A stretch of DNA of 64,000 bases from Nocardia sp. BMG111209 (lineage in GTDB: Bacteria > Actinomycetota > Actinomycetes > Mycobacteriales > Mycobacteriaceae): assembly GCF_000381925.1 (NCBI RefSeq), contig NZ_KB907307.1, positions 2,790,001 to 2,854,000 of the forward strand. Direction: 5' to 3'. This document shows, piece after piece, positions 27,435-36,067 of the stretch. The notes beneath the pieces are model-generated. The model did no database searches and was not told the DNA's origin. It was given only the letters and a program-made list of their open reading frames with translations. The number at the start of each line of letters is the position of its first letter. The stretch's first letter is position 1. A program made the position numbers and the translations under genes.

Positions 27435-30248
27435 TCAGGATCTGGCCAGGGTTGTGGCCAGGGCGTTCGCTGCGCTCGGATAGCGGTCGACCAGGACGGC
27501 GACCGGGCTCTCGGGCGTGGGAGTTGTTTGTTCCCAGGTGGTTTCGTAGCCCAGGAGGGTGGCCAGGGCGGTGCTGGTGGTGGGGTGGGTGGTCAGGAGG
27601 GTGGTGAGGGGGCCTCGGGGAGGTGGGGGTGGGAGGGGGGTGGTGTCGGGGGGCGGGGTGGTGGACCAGGGTGGGGTCCAGGTGTCGAGGGTCGGCAGGG
27701 TGGGTGGGAAGGTGCGGGACGCTTCGCGGATCAGGGTGGGGACCAGGTCGGCGGCGTGGTTGCGGAGGTTGGTGATCAGGCCGGGGAGCCACGGGAGGAG
27801 GACCGTGTCGGGGAGGGTGCCGAAGGATTTCGACAGGATCTCGACCACGAAGGGTTTCAGGGTGGGGGCCGGGTCCATGGCGTGGACGAAGCCGAGGATG
27901 TAGTCCGGGAAGGTGGGGAGGATCAGGGGGTTCGCCAGCATGTCGTCGCAGCGGTGGCGGAGCTCGGGCAGGGACAGCAGGCCGAGTTGGTAGCGGGCCG
28001 CCCAGAGGAGGGCGACCTTGGTGGGGGCCTCCGGGTGGGATTGCTGGACGGCCAGTTCCAGCTGGGTGTGGTCGCAGCCCAGGGACAGGGCCAGGTTCTC
28101 CATGCCGAACAGGAAGCCGAGCATGGCGGTGACCTGTGCGGGTGTGGTGTCGTCGGCGACGAAGGCGCTGGGGAGCAGGGTGCAGTAGTGGGCGTAGCCC
28201 GCGGTCACGAATCTGGCGCACCAGTCGGGTAATCCGGTCGCGGTGGCGCGGAAGTAGTCCAGTAGGGCGCGGATTCGGCGCAGGACCTCGGGGGCGCCGT
28301 CGACGCTGCGTTCGGCGGCCAGCAGTTCGACTGCGCGGGAACCCAATTCGTCGGCGAGGCGGACCGAGCCGAGGAAGACCAGGGCGTCCTCCACCGCGGC
28401 CAGGGCCACGGCGGCGGTCGCGCCGGATTCGTTGACCGCCTTGCGGAGTCGTTGTTCGAGGACCTGTTCTACGGTGACGCCCTCGTAGCCGAGCTCGACC
28501 AGGTAACGCTGGTATTTGCCGAGGCCGAGATCCCAGCTCTCCTGGATCGACTTCTCCCCCAGGCTGCGCGAACCCATGATCGGGCGGGCCGCGTCGGCGG
28601 GGAGCAGGCGGCGCAGCAGCCACAGCAGGTCCGAGCAGGTCGACAGGTGGGGGTCGGCGCGCAGGTCCAGCAGGGCGCGCTGGAGGGTGCGTTTCGACAG
28701 GTCCAGGCCCAGGGGTTGCAGGCGGTCGAGTACGTCGCGGGCCAGGGGTGGCAGGGCCGCGTAGCCGACCTGGCCGATCCGGTCGCCGCCGAGCAGGATC
28801 TCGCACAGCCGCTTGACATCCCGGCGGCCGGGTACGCGATCCTTCTCGATACAGGTGATCGCGGCGTCCTGGAAGTCGTACGGGGTCGGGCGGGTGCGAT
28901 TGCGCATTCCGGCGAGCAGGATCGAGGTCTCGAACACCGCGATGGCGTCGGCGGTGCTGGCCAGGTAGCCGTTGCGGCGGGCCAGGCGGGCGATGTCCAC
29001 CGACCATTCGAGCAGTTCGGCCTCGTCCAAGGGGTCCAGCAGCGGCGGGGTGGACAGGAAGCCGGAGAGGCGGTCGGTGGGCGCCGGTGGCGGTGGGGTG
29101 GCGGGGAGCGCTTTGCGTTTGGCGGGTTTCTTCGTGCCCGCTTGGCCGGCCAGGCGGAAGGGCTGTAGTTTGCTGCGGCGCAATGCTTTCGACCAGGTGG
29201 CGGCGGCGATCGAGACCGCGCCGCCGGCCAGGCCGAACTGGGCCTCGATGGCGGAGTGGCTGGACGGGATGAGGCCGTAGTGCCAGACGGTCCCGGTGCG
29301 GGGGGTGATCTCGAATTCCGCGCGGGATTCCACGCCGAACTGCTCGACCCGGCTGGCCGCGTGGGCAGCACCGCAGACGTACAGGCAGCGGTCCGGATCG
29401 GTGCCGGTGGCGGCCAGATGTTCGCGCATGCGGGTCCACATGTAGCGCTCGCGGTCCTCGTCGACCGCGGTGCTGCCCTGCCGCAGGCGGCGGAACAGGC
29501 TGCCGATCATCACCATCACCTGGCGGTAGGTGTCGTAATCGGCGCCGGCCAGCGGCTGTTCGACGTACTGGTCCCACCATTCCGACCAGTGCCGGACCTT
29601 GCCGTGGTGCAGTAGGTACTGCTCCAGTTCGTCGAAACGCGGTCGCAGATCACCGATCTCGATGCCGACCGAGTCGCCGTGCAGGCCCGACTCCGGTTCG
29701 GGCGCACCCTCGCCGGACTCCGAAGGTGTTGCGGGGCCGGGGTTCTCGTCCTCCCGGGGCGACCATTGGAAGACGTGGTCGGTGGAGCGGTCGACCAGGA
29801 CCAGCTCCACGCCGGGGGTGTCCAGCGCGTAGGCGATGGCCTGGTATTCGGCCGAGGCCTCGGTGATCGGGGCGACGATCGACAGCGGCGCCCACTGGGC
29901 CGGGAAGCCCTCGATCTCGCTGGCGAACGCCTGGAGCGCCACCGGCAGGGAGCAGTTGTTCAGCTCATCGATCAGGGGGCGCAGATCTTCGCACAGTTCC
30001 AGATAGACGACCTCCGGCCGCTTCTCCTGCAGACGGCGCACCATCGCGAGCCCGGAGGCCGGCGAATGATGGCACACCGGAAAGATTTCCAGACGCTGCG
30101 ACAGCGCGCGGTCGACATCGTCGATCATGCCGGTGAGGATGTCGCCCGCTGCCCCTGTGCCGGCGAAAGCCGCTGCCGCGGCGGCCAATTGGTCGCGCAG
30201 CGCCGCGAAGGTGGTGGTGGCCGGGGCCACCTGCGCCGAGACCGTCAC
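27435..30248 (-). CDS. DUF5682 family protein
   Basis: This 937-residue protein of a family found beside AAA+ ATPase, vWA and SWIM genes in actinobacteria and other phyla has an N-terminal domain (about 60-300) with FPVCHHSPAS and VVYLELCEDLRPLI; its paired histidines may be functional, but no activity is established. The long C-terminal part is helical, with a Pro/Thr-rich stretch near the end (PPPDTTPLPPPPPRGP). The GTG at 30248 overlaps the ATPase stop (GTGA). The in-frame reading further upstream lies inside the ATPase gene and is not coding. The region 27560-27680 is extremely G-rich on the + strand. Confidence 0.8.
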   Translation of the reverse strand: MTVSAQVAPATTTFAALRDQLAAAAAAFAGTGAAGDILTGMIDDVDRALSQRLEIFPVCHHSPASGLAMVRRLQEKRPEVVYLELCEDLRPLIDELNNCSLPVALQAFASEIEGFPAQWAPLSIVAPITEASAEYQAIAYALDTPGVELVLVDRSTDHVFQWSPREDENPGPATPSESGEGAPEPESGLHGDSVGIEIGDLRPRFDELEQYLLHHGKVRHWSEWWDQYVEQPLAGADYDTYRQVMVMIGSLFRRLRQGSTAVDEDRERYMWTRMREHLAATGTDPDRCLYVCGAAHAASRVEQFGVESRAEFEITPRTGTVWHYGLIPSSHSAIEAQFGLAGGAVSIAAATWSKALRRSKLQPFRLAGQAGTKKPAKRKALPATPPPPAPTDRLSGFLSTPPLLDPLDEAELLEWSVDIARLARRNGYLASTADAIAVFETSILLAGMRNRTRPTPYDFQDAAITCIEKDRVPGRRDVKRLCEILLGGDRIGQVGYAALPPLARDVLDRLQPLGLDLSKRTLQRALLDLRADPHLSTCSDLLWLLRRLLPADAARPIMGSRSLGEKSIQESWDLGLGKYQRYLVELGYEGVTVEQVLEQRLRKAVNESGATAAVALAAVEDALVFLGSVRLADELGSRAVELLAAERSVDGAPEVLRRIRALLDYFRATATGLPDWCARFVTAGYAHYCTLLPSAFVADDTTPAQVTAMLGFLFGMENLALSLGCDHTQLELAVQQSHPEAPTKVALLWAARYQLGLLSLPELRHRCDDMLANPLILPTFPDYILGFVHAMDPAPTLKPFVVEILSKSFGTLPDTVLLPWLPGLITNLRNHAADLVPTLIREASRTFPPTLPTLDTWTPPWSTTPPPDTTPLPPPPPRGPLTTLLTTHPTTSTALATLLGYETTWEQTTPTPESPVAVLVDRYPSAANALATTLARS
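27608..27657 (+). other. Putative G-quadruplex-forming G-runs
   Basis: Five or more runs of three to six G's separated by one to seven bases occur within 50 nt (GGGGG at 27608, GGGG at 27617, GGGGG at 27625, GGG at 27631, GGGGGG at 27635, and more). They lie on the template strand of the DUF5682 gene, over the codons for its Pro-rich tail. Confidence 0.5.
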
Positions 30249-31357
30249 GACAGCCTCGCGATCGCGGCGCGGCCACCCTCGAGGAATTCCTTCCAGTCCG
30301 CGCCGCCGGACTTGGTGCGCGGCTCCACCACACCGTGCAGGTATTTGTTGAGGATCGCCAGGTCCTCCGGCTGCCGCCGGGCCAGCGAGCCGATCAGCGA
30401 ACCCGCGAGCGTCTCCGCGCGCAGTTGCCGGTCGCCGAAGAACTGGCTGTGCAGGATGGCGTCCTCGAGGACGCCGATCTGCTCGGCGGTGGACAGCGCC
30501 GATTCCAGCTTGTCGTCGTCGGCGCTCGCGGCCGCCGACGCGGCCCGCAGATCGGCGAAGCTGTCCAGCAGGATGTCGAGCAGGGTGGGCGGCAGCTCCA
30601 GTTCGATGCTGTGCCGGCGCAACAGTTCCGAGGTGCGGAAGCGCACGATCTCGGCCTCGCTGCGCTTGTTGGACACCACCGGGATCCGCACGAAGTTGAA
30701 CCGGCGCTTGAGCGCCGAGGACAGATCGTTCACCCCGCGGTCGCGGCTGTTGGCGGTCGCGATGATGGAGAAGCCGGGCTGCGCGAAGACGATGTTGTCG
30801 TCGTCCAGTTCGGGGATGGAGACGTACTTCTCCGACAGGATGGAGATCAGCGCGTCCTGGACATCGCTGGTGGAGCGGGTGAGCTCCTCGAAGCGGCCGA
30901 TGACGCCCTGTTCCATCGCGGTCATGATCGGCGACGGGATCATCGACTCGCGGGACTGGCCCTTGGCGATGACCATCGAGATGTTCCACGAGTACTTGAT
31001 GTGGTCCTCGGTGGTGCCGGCGGTGCCCTGCACCACCAGCGTCGAGTTGCGGCTGATGGCCGCGGACAGCAGCTCGGCCAGCCAGCTCTTACCGGTGCCC
31101 GGATCGCCGATCAGCAGCAGGCCGCGGTCCGACGCCAGTGTCACGATGCTGCGTTCGACGAAACTCCGGTCGCCGAACCACTTCTGCTCGATCTGCCGGT
31201 CCAGGCCGTCGGCCCGCTCGGAGCCGAGGATGAACAGCCGCACCATCTTCGGGCTCAGCCGCCACGCGAACGGCTTGTGGCCGTCGTCGACGGACTCCAG
31301 CCAGTCCAGTTCCTCGGCGTATTTGACTTCGGCGGGGGCGCGCAGGATTTCGGTCAT
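30245..31357 (-). CDS. MoxR-type AAA+ ATPase
   Basis: This 370-residue single AAA+ module has Walker A GDPGTGKS (Lys90), a Walker B-like segment GVIGRFEEL, sensor 1 IIATANSRDRG and an arginine-rich ALKRRFNF segment. MoxR-class ATPases act as chaperone-like remodelling machines with vWA-domain partners. The vWA protein is the next gene upstream and DUF5682 the next downstream, the latter overlapping by 4 bp. The ATG at 31357 lies 13 bases after the vWA stop. Confidence 0.88.
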   Translation of the reverse strand: MTEILRAPAEVKYAEELDWLESVDDGHKPFAWRLSPKMVRLFILGSERADGLDRQIEQKWFGDRSFVERSIVTLASDRGLLLIGDPGTGKSWLAELLSAAISRNSTLVVQGTAGTTEDHIKYSWNISMVIAKGQSRESMIPSPIMTAMEQGVIGRFEELTRSTSDVQDALISILSEKYVSIPELDDDNIVFAQPGFSIIATANSRDRGVNDLSSALKRRFNFVRIPVVSNKRSEAEIVRFRTSELLRRHSIELELPPTLLDILLDSFADLRAASAAASADDDKLESALSTAEQIGVLEDAILHSQFFGDRQLRAETLAGSLIGSLARRQPEDLAILNKYLHGVVEPRTKSGGADWKEFLEGGRAAIARLS

Positions 31358-31370
31358 GCTCTCGGATCTC

Positions 31371-32732
31371 CTAGTCGAGAGAGTTCTTGAGTTCGTCCAC
31401 GAGTTTCTGGATGCGCCCCGAGATGACAGGGGTGCCCAGGGCCTTGAACCGCTCGCGGAACCACGGGTTGACGCTCTGCTGGTTGGAGCTGTTGACCGAA
31501 CCGACCGGGATCAGCTTGACCCCGGACCGGTGCACCGCCTCCATGCTCTGGAACAGCGGCTGCGAGCGGTCGAACTCGTAGAAGTCCGAGATCCACACCA
31601 GCACGGTATTTCTCGGATCGGTGATCTTCGGCTGGGCCATCGCCATCGCGATCGGGCCGTCGTTGCCGCCACCGAGGTTGGTGCGCAACAACACCTCGAA
31701 CGGATCGTGCACCCACGGGGTGAGATCCAGGGCACGGGTGTCGTACGCGATGAGGTGCACGTCCACCTTGGGCAGGCCGGCGAAGATCGACGCGAGGATG
31801 GTGCAGTTGACCATCGAGTCGGTCATCGAACCCGACTGGTCGACCACCACGATCATCCGGGCCGGGGTGGTGCGCTTCGCGGAATGCTTGTAGTACAGGC
31901 GATCCACGTAGAGGCGCTGATCCTCCGGATTCCAGTTCGGCAGGTTCTTCCAGATCGTGCGGCCGGTGTCGAGATTGCGCAGGATGCGTTTCGGCGGCAC
32001 CGAGCGGTCGACGGCGCCGACGCTGGACTGCTGCACCTGGGTGCGCAGCACCTGGGCGACCTCGTCGACGTAACGCCGGATCAGCGCCTTCGCATTGGCG
32101 AGCGCGACCCCGGACAGATTGTGCTTGTCGCGCAACAGCTGTTCGATCAGCGACATGCTCGGGGTCAGCTGCGCGGCCAGCCGCGGATCGGCCAGCACCT
32201 CCCGCAGCCGCATCCGGCCGACGAGATCGGATTCCAGTTCACCGAGGACACCGCGCACCGATACGCAGCCCTCCGGGCCGAGCGCGCGGCGCAGCCAGCT
32301 CGCATCGGCCTGCCAGCCCGACAGCTGGTCGGCGCTCACCGCACCGGACCCGGTGGCGAAGATGTTCAGCAGCAGTTTGGACGCCAGCGCCGCGGTGCGG
32401 ACGTCGCGCGCCCCGACGGCGGTGGGCGGCGCGGCGGAATCGGTTGCCACCGTGCCGGTTTCCGGCTCGTCGGCGGCGTCGGGACCGGTGAGGTCGATAC
32501 CCTCGAATTCGGGGCCGAGGTCCGGAAACCGTTGCACCACATTGTCGATGGATACGCTGCGGTCCAGGACGGCCAGCGGCAGATCGATATCCTTGACGAT
32601 GGCGGCGGCGGCCGTCTCCAGCGCGGGCTGGGGCTCGTCGCCGAAGATACCGGCCAGCAGGCGCCAGTACAGCACCTGACGCCGGGCCTCGTGTCCGGCC
32701 GGGTCGGCCGAGTGCGGGGATACGGTACTCAT
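31371..32732 (-). CDS. von Willebrand factor A domain protein
   Basis: This 453-residue protein has an N-terminal two-thirds that is helical and unassigned. The vWA domain begins near residue 285 with an intact MIDAS: DQSGSM (Asp298, Ser300, Ser302), Thr in LLRTNLGGG, and Asp in VWISDFYEF. It is the expected metal-dependent partner of the MoxR ATPase. Its ATG overlaps the stop of the preceding gene (ATGA). Confidence 0.88.
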   Translation of the reverse strand: MSTVSPHSADPAGHEARRQVLYWRLLAGIFGDEPQPALETAAAAIVKDIDLPLAVLDRSVSIDNVVQRFPDLGPEFEGIDLTGPDAADEPETGTVATDSAAPPTAVGARDVRTAALASKLLLNIFATGSGAVSADQLSGWQADASWLRRALGPEGCVSVRGVLGELESDLVGRMRLREVLADPRLAAQLTPSMSLIEQLLRDKHNLSGVALANAKALIRRYVDEVAQVLRTQVQQSSVGAVDRSVPPKRILRNLDTGRTIWKNLPNWNPEDQRLYVDRLYYKHSAKRTTPARMIVVVDQSGSMTDSMVNCTILASIFAGLPKVDVHLIAYDTRALDLTPWVHDPFEVLLRTNLGGGNDGPIAMAMAQPKITDPRNTVLVWISDFYEFDRSQPLFQSMEAVHRSGVKLIPVGSVNSSNQQSVNPWFRERFKALGTPVISGRIQKLVDELKNSLD

Positions 32733-34105
32733 TTGCGCAGCAGCCTTCCCGCGCGCTCCCGGAGCACAGTGATGGAGTCGCCCGACTTCGCTTGCGCCTT
32801 CGCCACTTTCGGGTCGGTCGGGCCGAGCGCCCAGTCGCCGCCATGGATGGTGACCAGCTCGCCCTTGACCTTGCGGCGCACTGCCAGCGGGCGCAGCGAC
32901 CACTGGCCCGCATCCCAGCGCAGCAGGCCGAGGCAGGCCGCGGAGTTCGACACCGCCACCGGCGTCAGCGGGCCCGAGGCGGGTAGCCGGTCCAGTTCGA
33001 GCCGGAGCGTGTGGCCGTCCAGGCACAGCGCGCCGTCGGTGATCCGGTAGCCCTCCAGGAACACCGGTTCCGCGATGTGCACCGGGTCGCGATCCAGTGG
33101 TGGCACGGCCGGGGCGAGCGCCTCGGCGAGGTGCACCGTCGCGGTCGCGAACGGGTCGGCCGGGGTGCCGACGGCCGACCGATCGTCGTACCACCACAGG
33201 TCGCCGCTCGCGGACAGCGGCATCTCGGTGATGTCGAGAGCGCGGTGCTCGGCCAGCGCCGTCATCAGGTGGGGGTGCCCGCTCAGCAACTGCCACACCG
33301 TGGGACCGACGATGGTGTCGACTTTGGCGGCGCCGACGCTGACCCGCACGCGCCGTGGCGCGGCGCCGGCCGCCTCCAGGACCGCGTACACCTGCACCTG
33401 GACCGCGGTGCTGTGCTCGTGCACATCCGCGCCGAGGACGAGCAGCCGGCCGGAGACCGGTTCGGCCTCGAATTCCGTACTGCGCCAAGACAACAGCAGC
33501 GCGCGCGACCAGAGGTCGGCCCAGCGGCGGGCCGGCACCTGCGCCATCGCGACCACCGGATCGCAGGCCCGCAACTCGGCGGCCAGACCGTCGAGCAGTA
33601 CCGCGGAGCGGCGCAGCGACGGCTCCGCGAGCAGCGCCTCGACCGCGCGATCGGCGGAGGCCATCAGATCGTCGTCGACACCGCACCAGCCGGCGATGGC
33701 GACCTCGGCCAGCCAGGCACGGCAGCCGTCGACGGCGAAATGCTCGGCCGGGCCGGTGTCCGGCAGCTCCCAGCCGGCGCGGGTGCGGCCCAGCGCGGTG
33801 TCGAGCCGGTCCAGCAGCGCGTCGTGTACGGCGCCGTTGATCGCCGACCGGGCGGCGGCCAGGGCGGCCAGCCGCTCCCGGCCGACGACGCCGGTGCTCA
33901 GATCCGCGACGGCCTCGGCGACCGGTGCGCCCAGCGGCGATCCGGCGACCGCCGCGGCCAGCGCCTGCAACGCGGTGGACTGCCGCTCCCCCACCCGGGC
34001 GAATCCGTCGACCAGCGCGTCGTCGAAGTCGGCGACCACCTGCTGCGCCTCGGTCACACCCGCCGGCGCGCCGTCGAGCAGGGCGCCCAATTGCACTCCC
34101 AGCAT
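32729..34105 (-). CDS. Unrecognised protein of the MoxR-vWA-SWIM operon
   Basis: The 458-residue soluble protein is not recognised. The first half is Ala/Leu/Asp-rich and predicted helical. The second half is richer in strands (EPVSGRLLVLGADVHEH, RRVRVSVGAAKVDTIVGP, WWYDDRS) and ends in a basic RERAGRLLRK. It occupies the position where related clusters carry a DUF5691-like component, but I cannot see that family's motifs. Start ATG shares one base with the SWIM gene's stop. The end overlaps the vWA gene by 4 bp, so it is surely part of the system. Confidence 0.7.
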   Translation of the reverse strand: MLGVQLGALLDGAPAGVTEAQQVVADFDDALVDGFARVGERQSTALQALAAAVAGSPLGAPVAEAVADLSTGVVGRERLAALAAARSAINGAVHDALLDRLDTALGRTRAGWELPDTGPAEHFAVDGCRAWLAEVAIAGWCGVDDDLMASADRAVEALLAEPSLRRSAVLLDGLAAELRACDPVVAMAQVPARRWADLWSRALLLSWRSTEFEAEPVSGRLLVLGADVHEHSTAVQVQVYAVLEAAGAAPRRVRVSVGAAKVDTIVGPTVWQLLSGHPHLMTALAEHRALDITEMPLSASGDLWWYDDRSAVGTPADPFATATVHLAEALAPAVPPLDRDPVHIAEPVFLEGYRITDGALCLDGHTLRLELDRLPASGPLTPVAVSNSAACLGLLRWDAGQWSLRPLAVRRKVKGELVTIHGGDWALGPTDPKVAKAQAKSGDSITVLRERAGRLLRK

Positions 34106-34617
34106 CAGCGACCCACCCCCGCCGGGAACCAGTGCAATTCGGGTATCGGCGTGCTGGTACCCGGCAGCTCCAGATACGTGAGGTGCCGCAGGAACCGGGC
34201 GAAGACCGCCGCGGCCGGGGCCGGATCACGAGTTCCGTTGAGGCTGTGCAGGATCGAGCCCTCCGCGGGCACCTCCACCCGCAGGTACCGGGCGACGCGA
34301 TCCTGCCCGTACTGCAGAACCGCCTCGTCGACCAGCGACTGCAGATGTTTGCAGGCATAGTTGCCCGACAGACCGCCGCAGGGGCGATTGTTGTTGGTAC
34401 TGCAGCTCAGCCCGTGCGTGCCCGCCGTGATCGAGGCGACGTAGACGCGGGCGATATCCGACCCGCTCGACACCACGCCCTGCAGCCGGCCGTCGGCGAG
34501 CTCCACGAAGGGCACCTTCGCCAGTTTGCGCGGCGCCGCCGGCGCCACCATCGGCTGCGCGGCAACGCGCGCCGGATCAAGCGTATCTGCTTGAAGGTCA
34601 ATCGATTTCGAGACCAC
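34105..34617 (-). CDS. SWIM zinc-finger protein
   Basis: This 170-residue first gene of the five-gene operon has a Cys/His cluster (LSCSTNNNRPCGG, then NYACKHLQSLVD) resembling a SWIM-type CxC...CxH zinc finger in modified form, usually a DNA- or protein-binding element. It follows a strand region (RLQGVVSSGSDIARVYVAS). The GTG at 34617 is preferred over an upstream ATG because GGGAGG lies six bases before it. It reads into the next gene with a TGATG junction. Confidence 0.75.
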   Translation of the reverse strand: MVSKSIDLQADTLDPARVAAQPMVAPAAPRKLAKVPFVELADGRLQGVVSSGSDIARVYVASITAGTHGLSCSTNNNRPCGGLSGNYACKHLQSLVDEAVLQYGQDRVARYLRVEVPAEGSILHSLNGTRDPAPAAAVFARFLRHLTYLELPGTSTPIPELHWFPAGVGR

Positions 34618-34711
34618 CCTCAGCCTCCCGTTCGGTCGCGATGGGATCAACATAGGTCATCGCACCGACAAGTTCGGCGGGAGGGCCCGCGAGCGGGGCG
34701 GGGCCCGCGCC

Positions 34712-36061
34712 TCAGCGCGGTTCGCGGCCGAGCCGGGCCTCGTTGTATACGGCGACCATCCGGCCCAGGTGTCGCGACTGCCGCGGCTCGTCGCGGACGG
34801 GTGCCAACTCCGCGCGCAGCACTCCGATCCGGTCCCGGTCGCCGACCAGGTCCCCGAGCGCGGCGGCCATGGCCCGGACCGAGCTGTCGGCGGCGCACAC
34901 TCCGCCCGCGGGCAGGGTCTCGGTCAGATCCGGGTCGCAGTACAGGACCGGGAGGGTCGAGGCGACGGCCTCCAGCAGCACCATGCCCTGGGTGTCGCAG
35001 TCGGACGTGAGCAGGAGCAGGTCGGCGGAGCGCATGGCGCGGAGGCATTCGGCCTGGGTGACCGCACCGTGCAGCCGCACCCGGTCGCCGAGGCCGTGCC
35101 GGGCGATCAGCGCGCGGGCCCGATCCAGCAGTGGTCCGGCGCCGTAGACATCCAGCCCGCAGTCGCGGGTCAGGCGTACCAGCTCGATCGCCTCCAAGGG
35201 ACGTTTCTCCGCGGACAGGCGTCCGCACCAGACCGTGCGCAGTGGCGCGGGTGACGCGGGATCGCCTGCGGGCGCGGCACACTCGTCGCGGGCATCGCGG
35301 CCCGGGTCGAGTGCTCCGTCCAGCAGTTCGTCGGCGATACCGTTGGACACCACGTCGATCGGCGTCCGGACGCCGTGCCGTACCAGCCGGCCGGCGAAGT
35401 GCCGGGAGGGCGCGATCACCCGATCGGCGGCCGCGGCGTGCGCGAGCAGTGGCCGCCAGGCCAGACGAGCGGTCCGGCCGGCGCCGGCGCTGCGCGGCAC
35501 GGCGGGGCCGCGCAGGTACCGGCCGTGCACGAGGCGCATCGTCAGCGCGCCGAGATACGGTGCGGGTGAATACTTTTCGACGACCATATCGTCGCGGCTC
35601 TGCAACGTCTGGACGAGCGGGACGCCGTATCGCCGGGCCGCGCGGATCGCGGCGATCCCGCACCCGTAGGTGGTCAGCGCGTGGACGACGTCGACCGGGG
35701 CACGGTCGGCGAACGCGGCGTCGATCGTGCGCTCGTTCGCACGGGTCGGCAGGACGATCGGCAGGCCGTTGGCCATCGAGAACGGCTGAGCACGCAGCAG
35801 GACGACATCGGCGGGCGCGGAGTGTGCACCGGCGGCGGGGCTGTCCGAGATGACTTCCGGACGCGGGCGCGGCGCCGCGTCGGCGGCGTGCGGCGTACGC
35901 ACGGCGTCCGGCGGGTTTCCGGGACCGAGAACCGGTGCGGGAGCGCAGAATACGGTCACGCGATGGCCCGCGCGGCGCAGTCCGCTACTCAGTGCGCGCA
36001 GCGCGGTCTGCGCGCCGCCGAGGGTGTCCGGGTGGAAGTCGCTGAACAGCGCGATGTGCAC
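34712..36061 (-). CDS. GT4-family glycosyltransferase
   Basis: This 449-residue cytoplasmic GT-B enzyme begins HIALFSDFHPDTLGGAQTAL (donor-side loop GGA) and has the C-terminal nucleotide-sugar domain with WCGRLSAEKRPLEAIEL, VYGAGPLLDRA, and the E-x7-E region around SDCDTQGMVLLEAVAS. GT4 enzymes often transfer mannose or glucose to lipids. It is the last gene of the polyketide operon, six bases after the upstream glycosyltransferase, and begins with GTG (36061) without a clear ribosome-binding site. A Pro/Ala-rich insertion (about 40-85) is unusual. Confidence 0.85.
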   Translation of the reverse strand: MHIALFSDFHPDTLGGAQTALRALSSGLRRAGHRVTVFCAPAPVLGPGNPPDAVRTPHAADAAPRPRPEVISDSPAAGAHSAPADVVLLRAQPFSMANGLPIVLPTRANERTIDAAFADRAPVDVVHALTTYGCGIAAIRAARRYGVPLVQTLQSRDDMVVEKYSPAPYLGALTMRLVHGRYLRGPAVPRSAGAGRTARLAWRPLLAHAAAADRVIAPSRHFAGRLVRHGVRTPIDVVSNGIADELLDGALDPGRDARDECAAPAGDPASPAPLRTVWCGRLSAEKRPLEAIELVRLTRDCGLDVYGAGPLLDRARALIARHGLGDRVRLHGAVTQAECLRAMRSADLLLLTSDCDTQGMVLLEAVASTLPVLYCDPDLTETLPAGGVCAADSSVRAMAAALGDLVGDRDRIGVLRAELAPVRDEPRQSRHLGRMVAVYNEARLGREPR

Positions 36062-36067
36062 GGGGGC

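Noticed and set aside
27435..30989. 1184-residue form of the DUF5682 protein
   Set aside because: The extra N-terminus is the MoxR ATPase gene read in another frame. The GTG at 30248 overlaps the ATPase stop.
29679..33050. 1123-residue reading frame opposite the AAA+/vWA genes
   Set aside because: It is antisense to three genes with good motifs, and its composition is that of a high-GC shadow frame.
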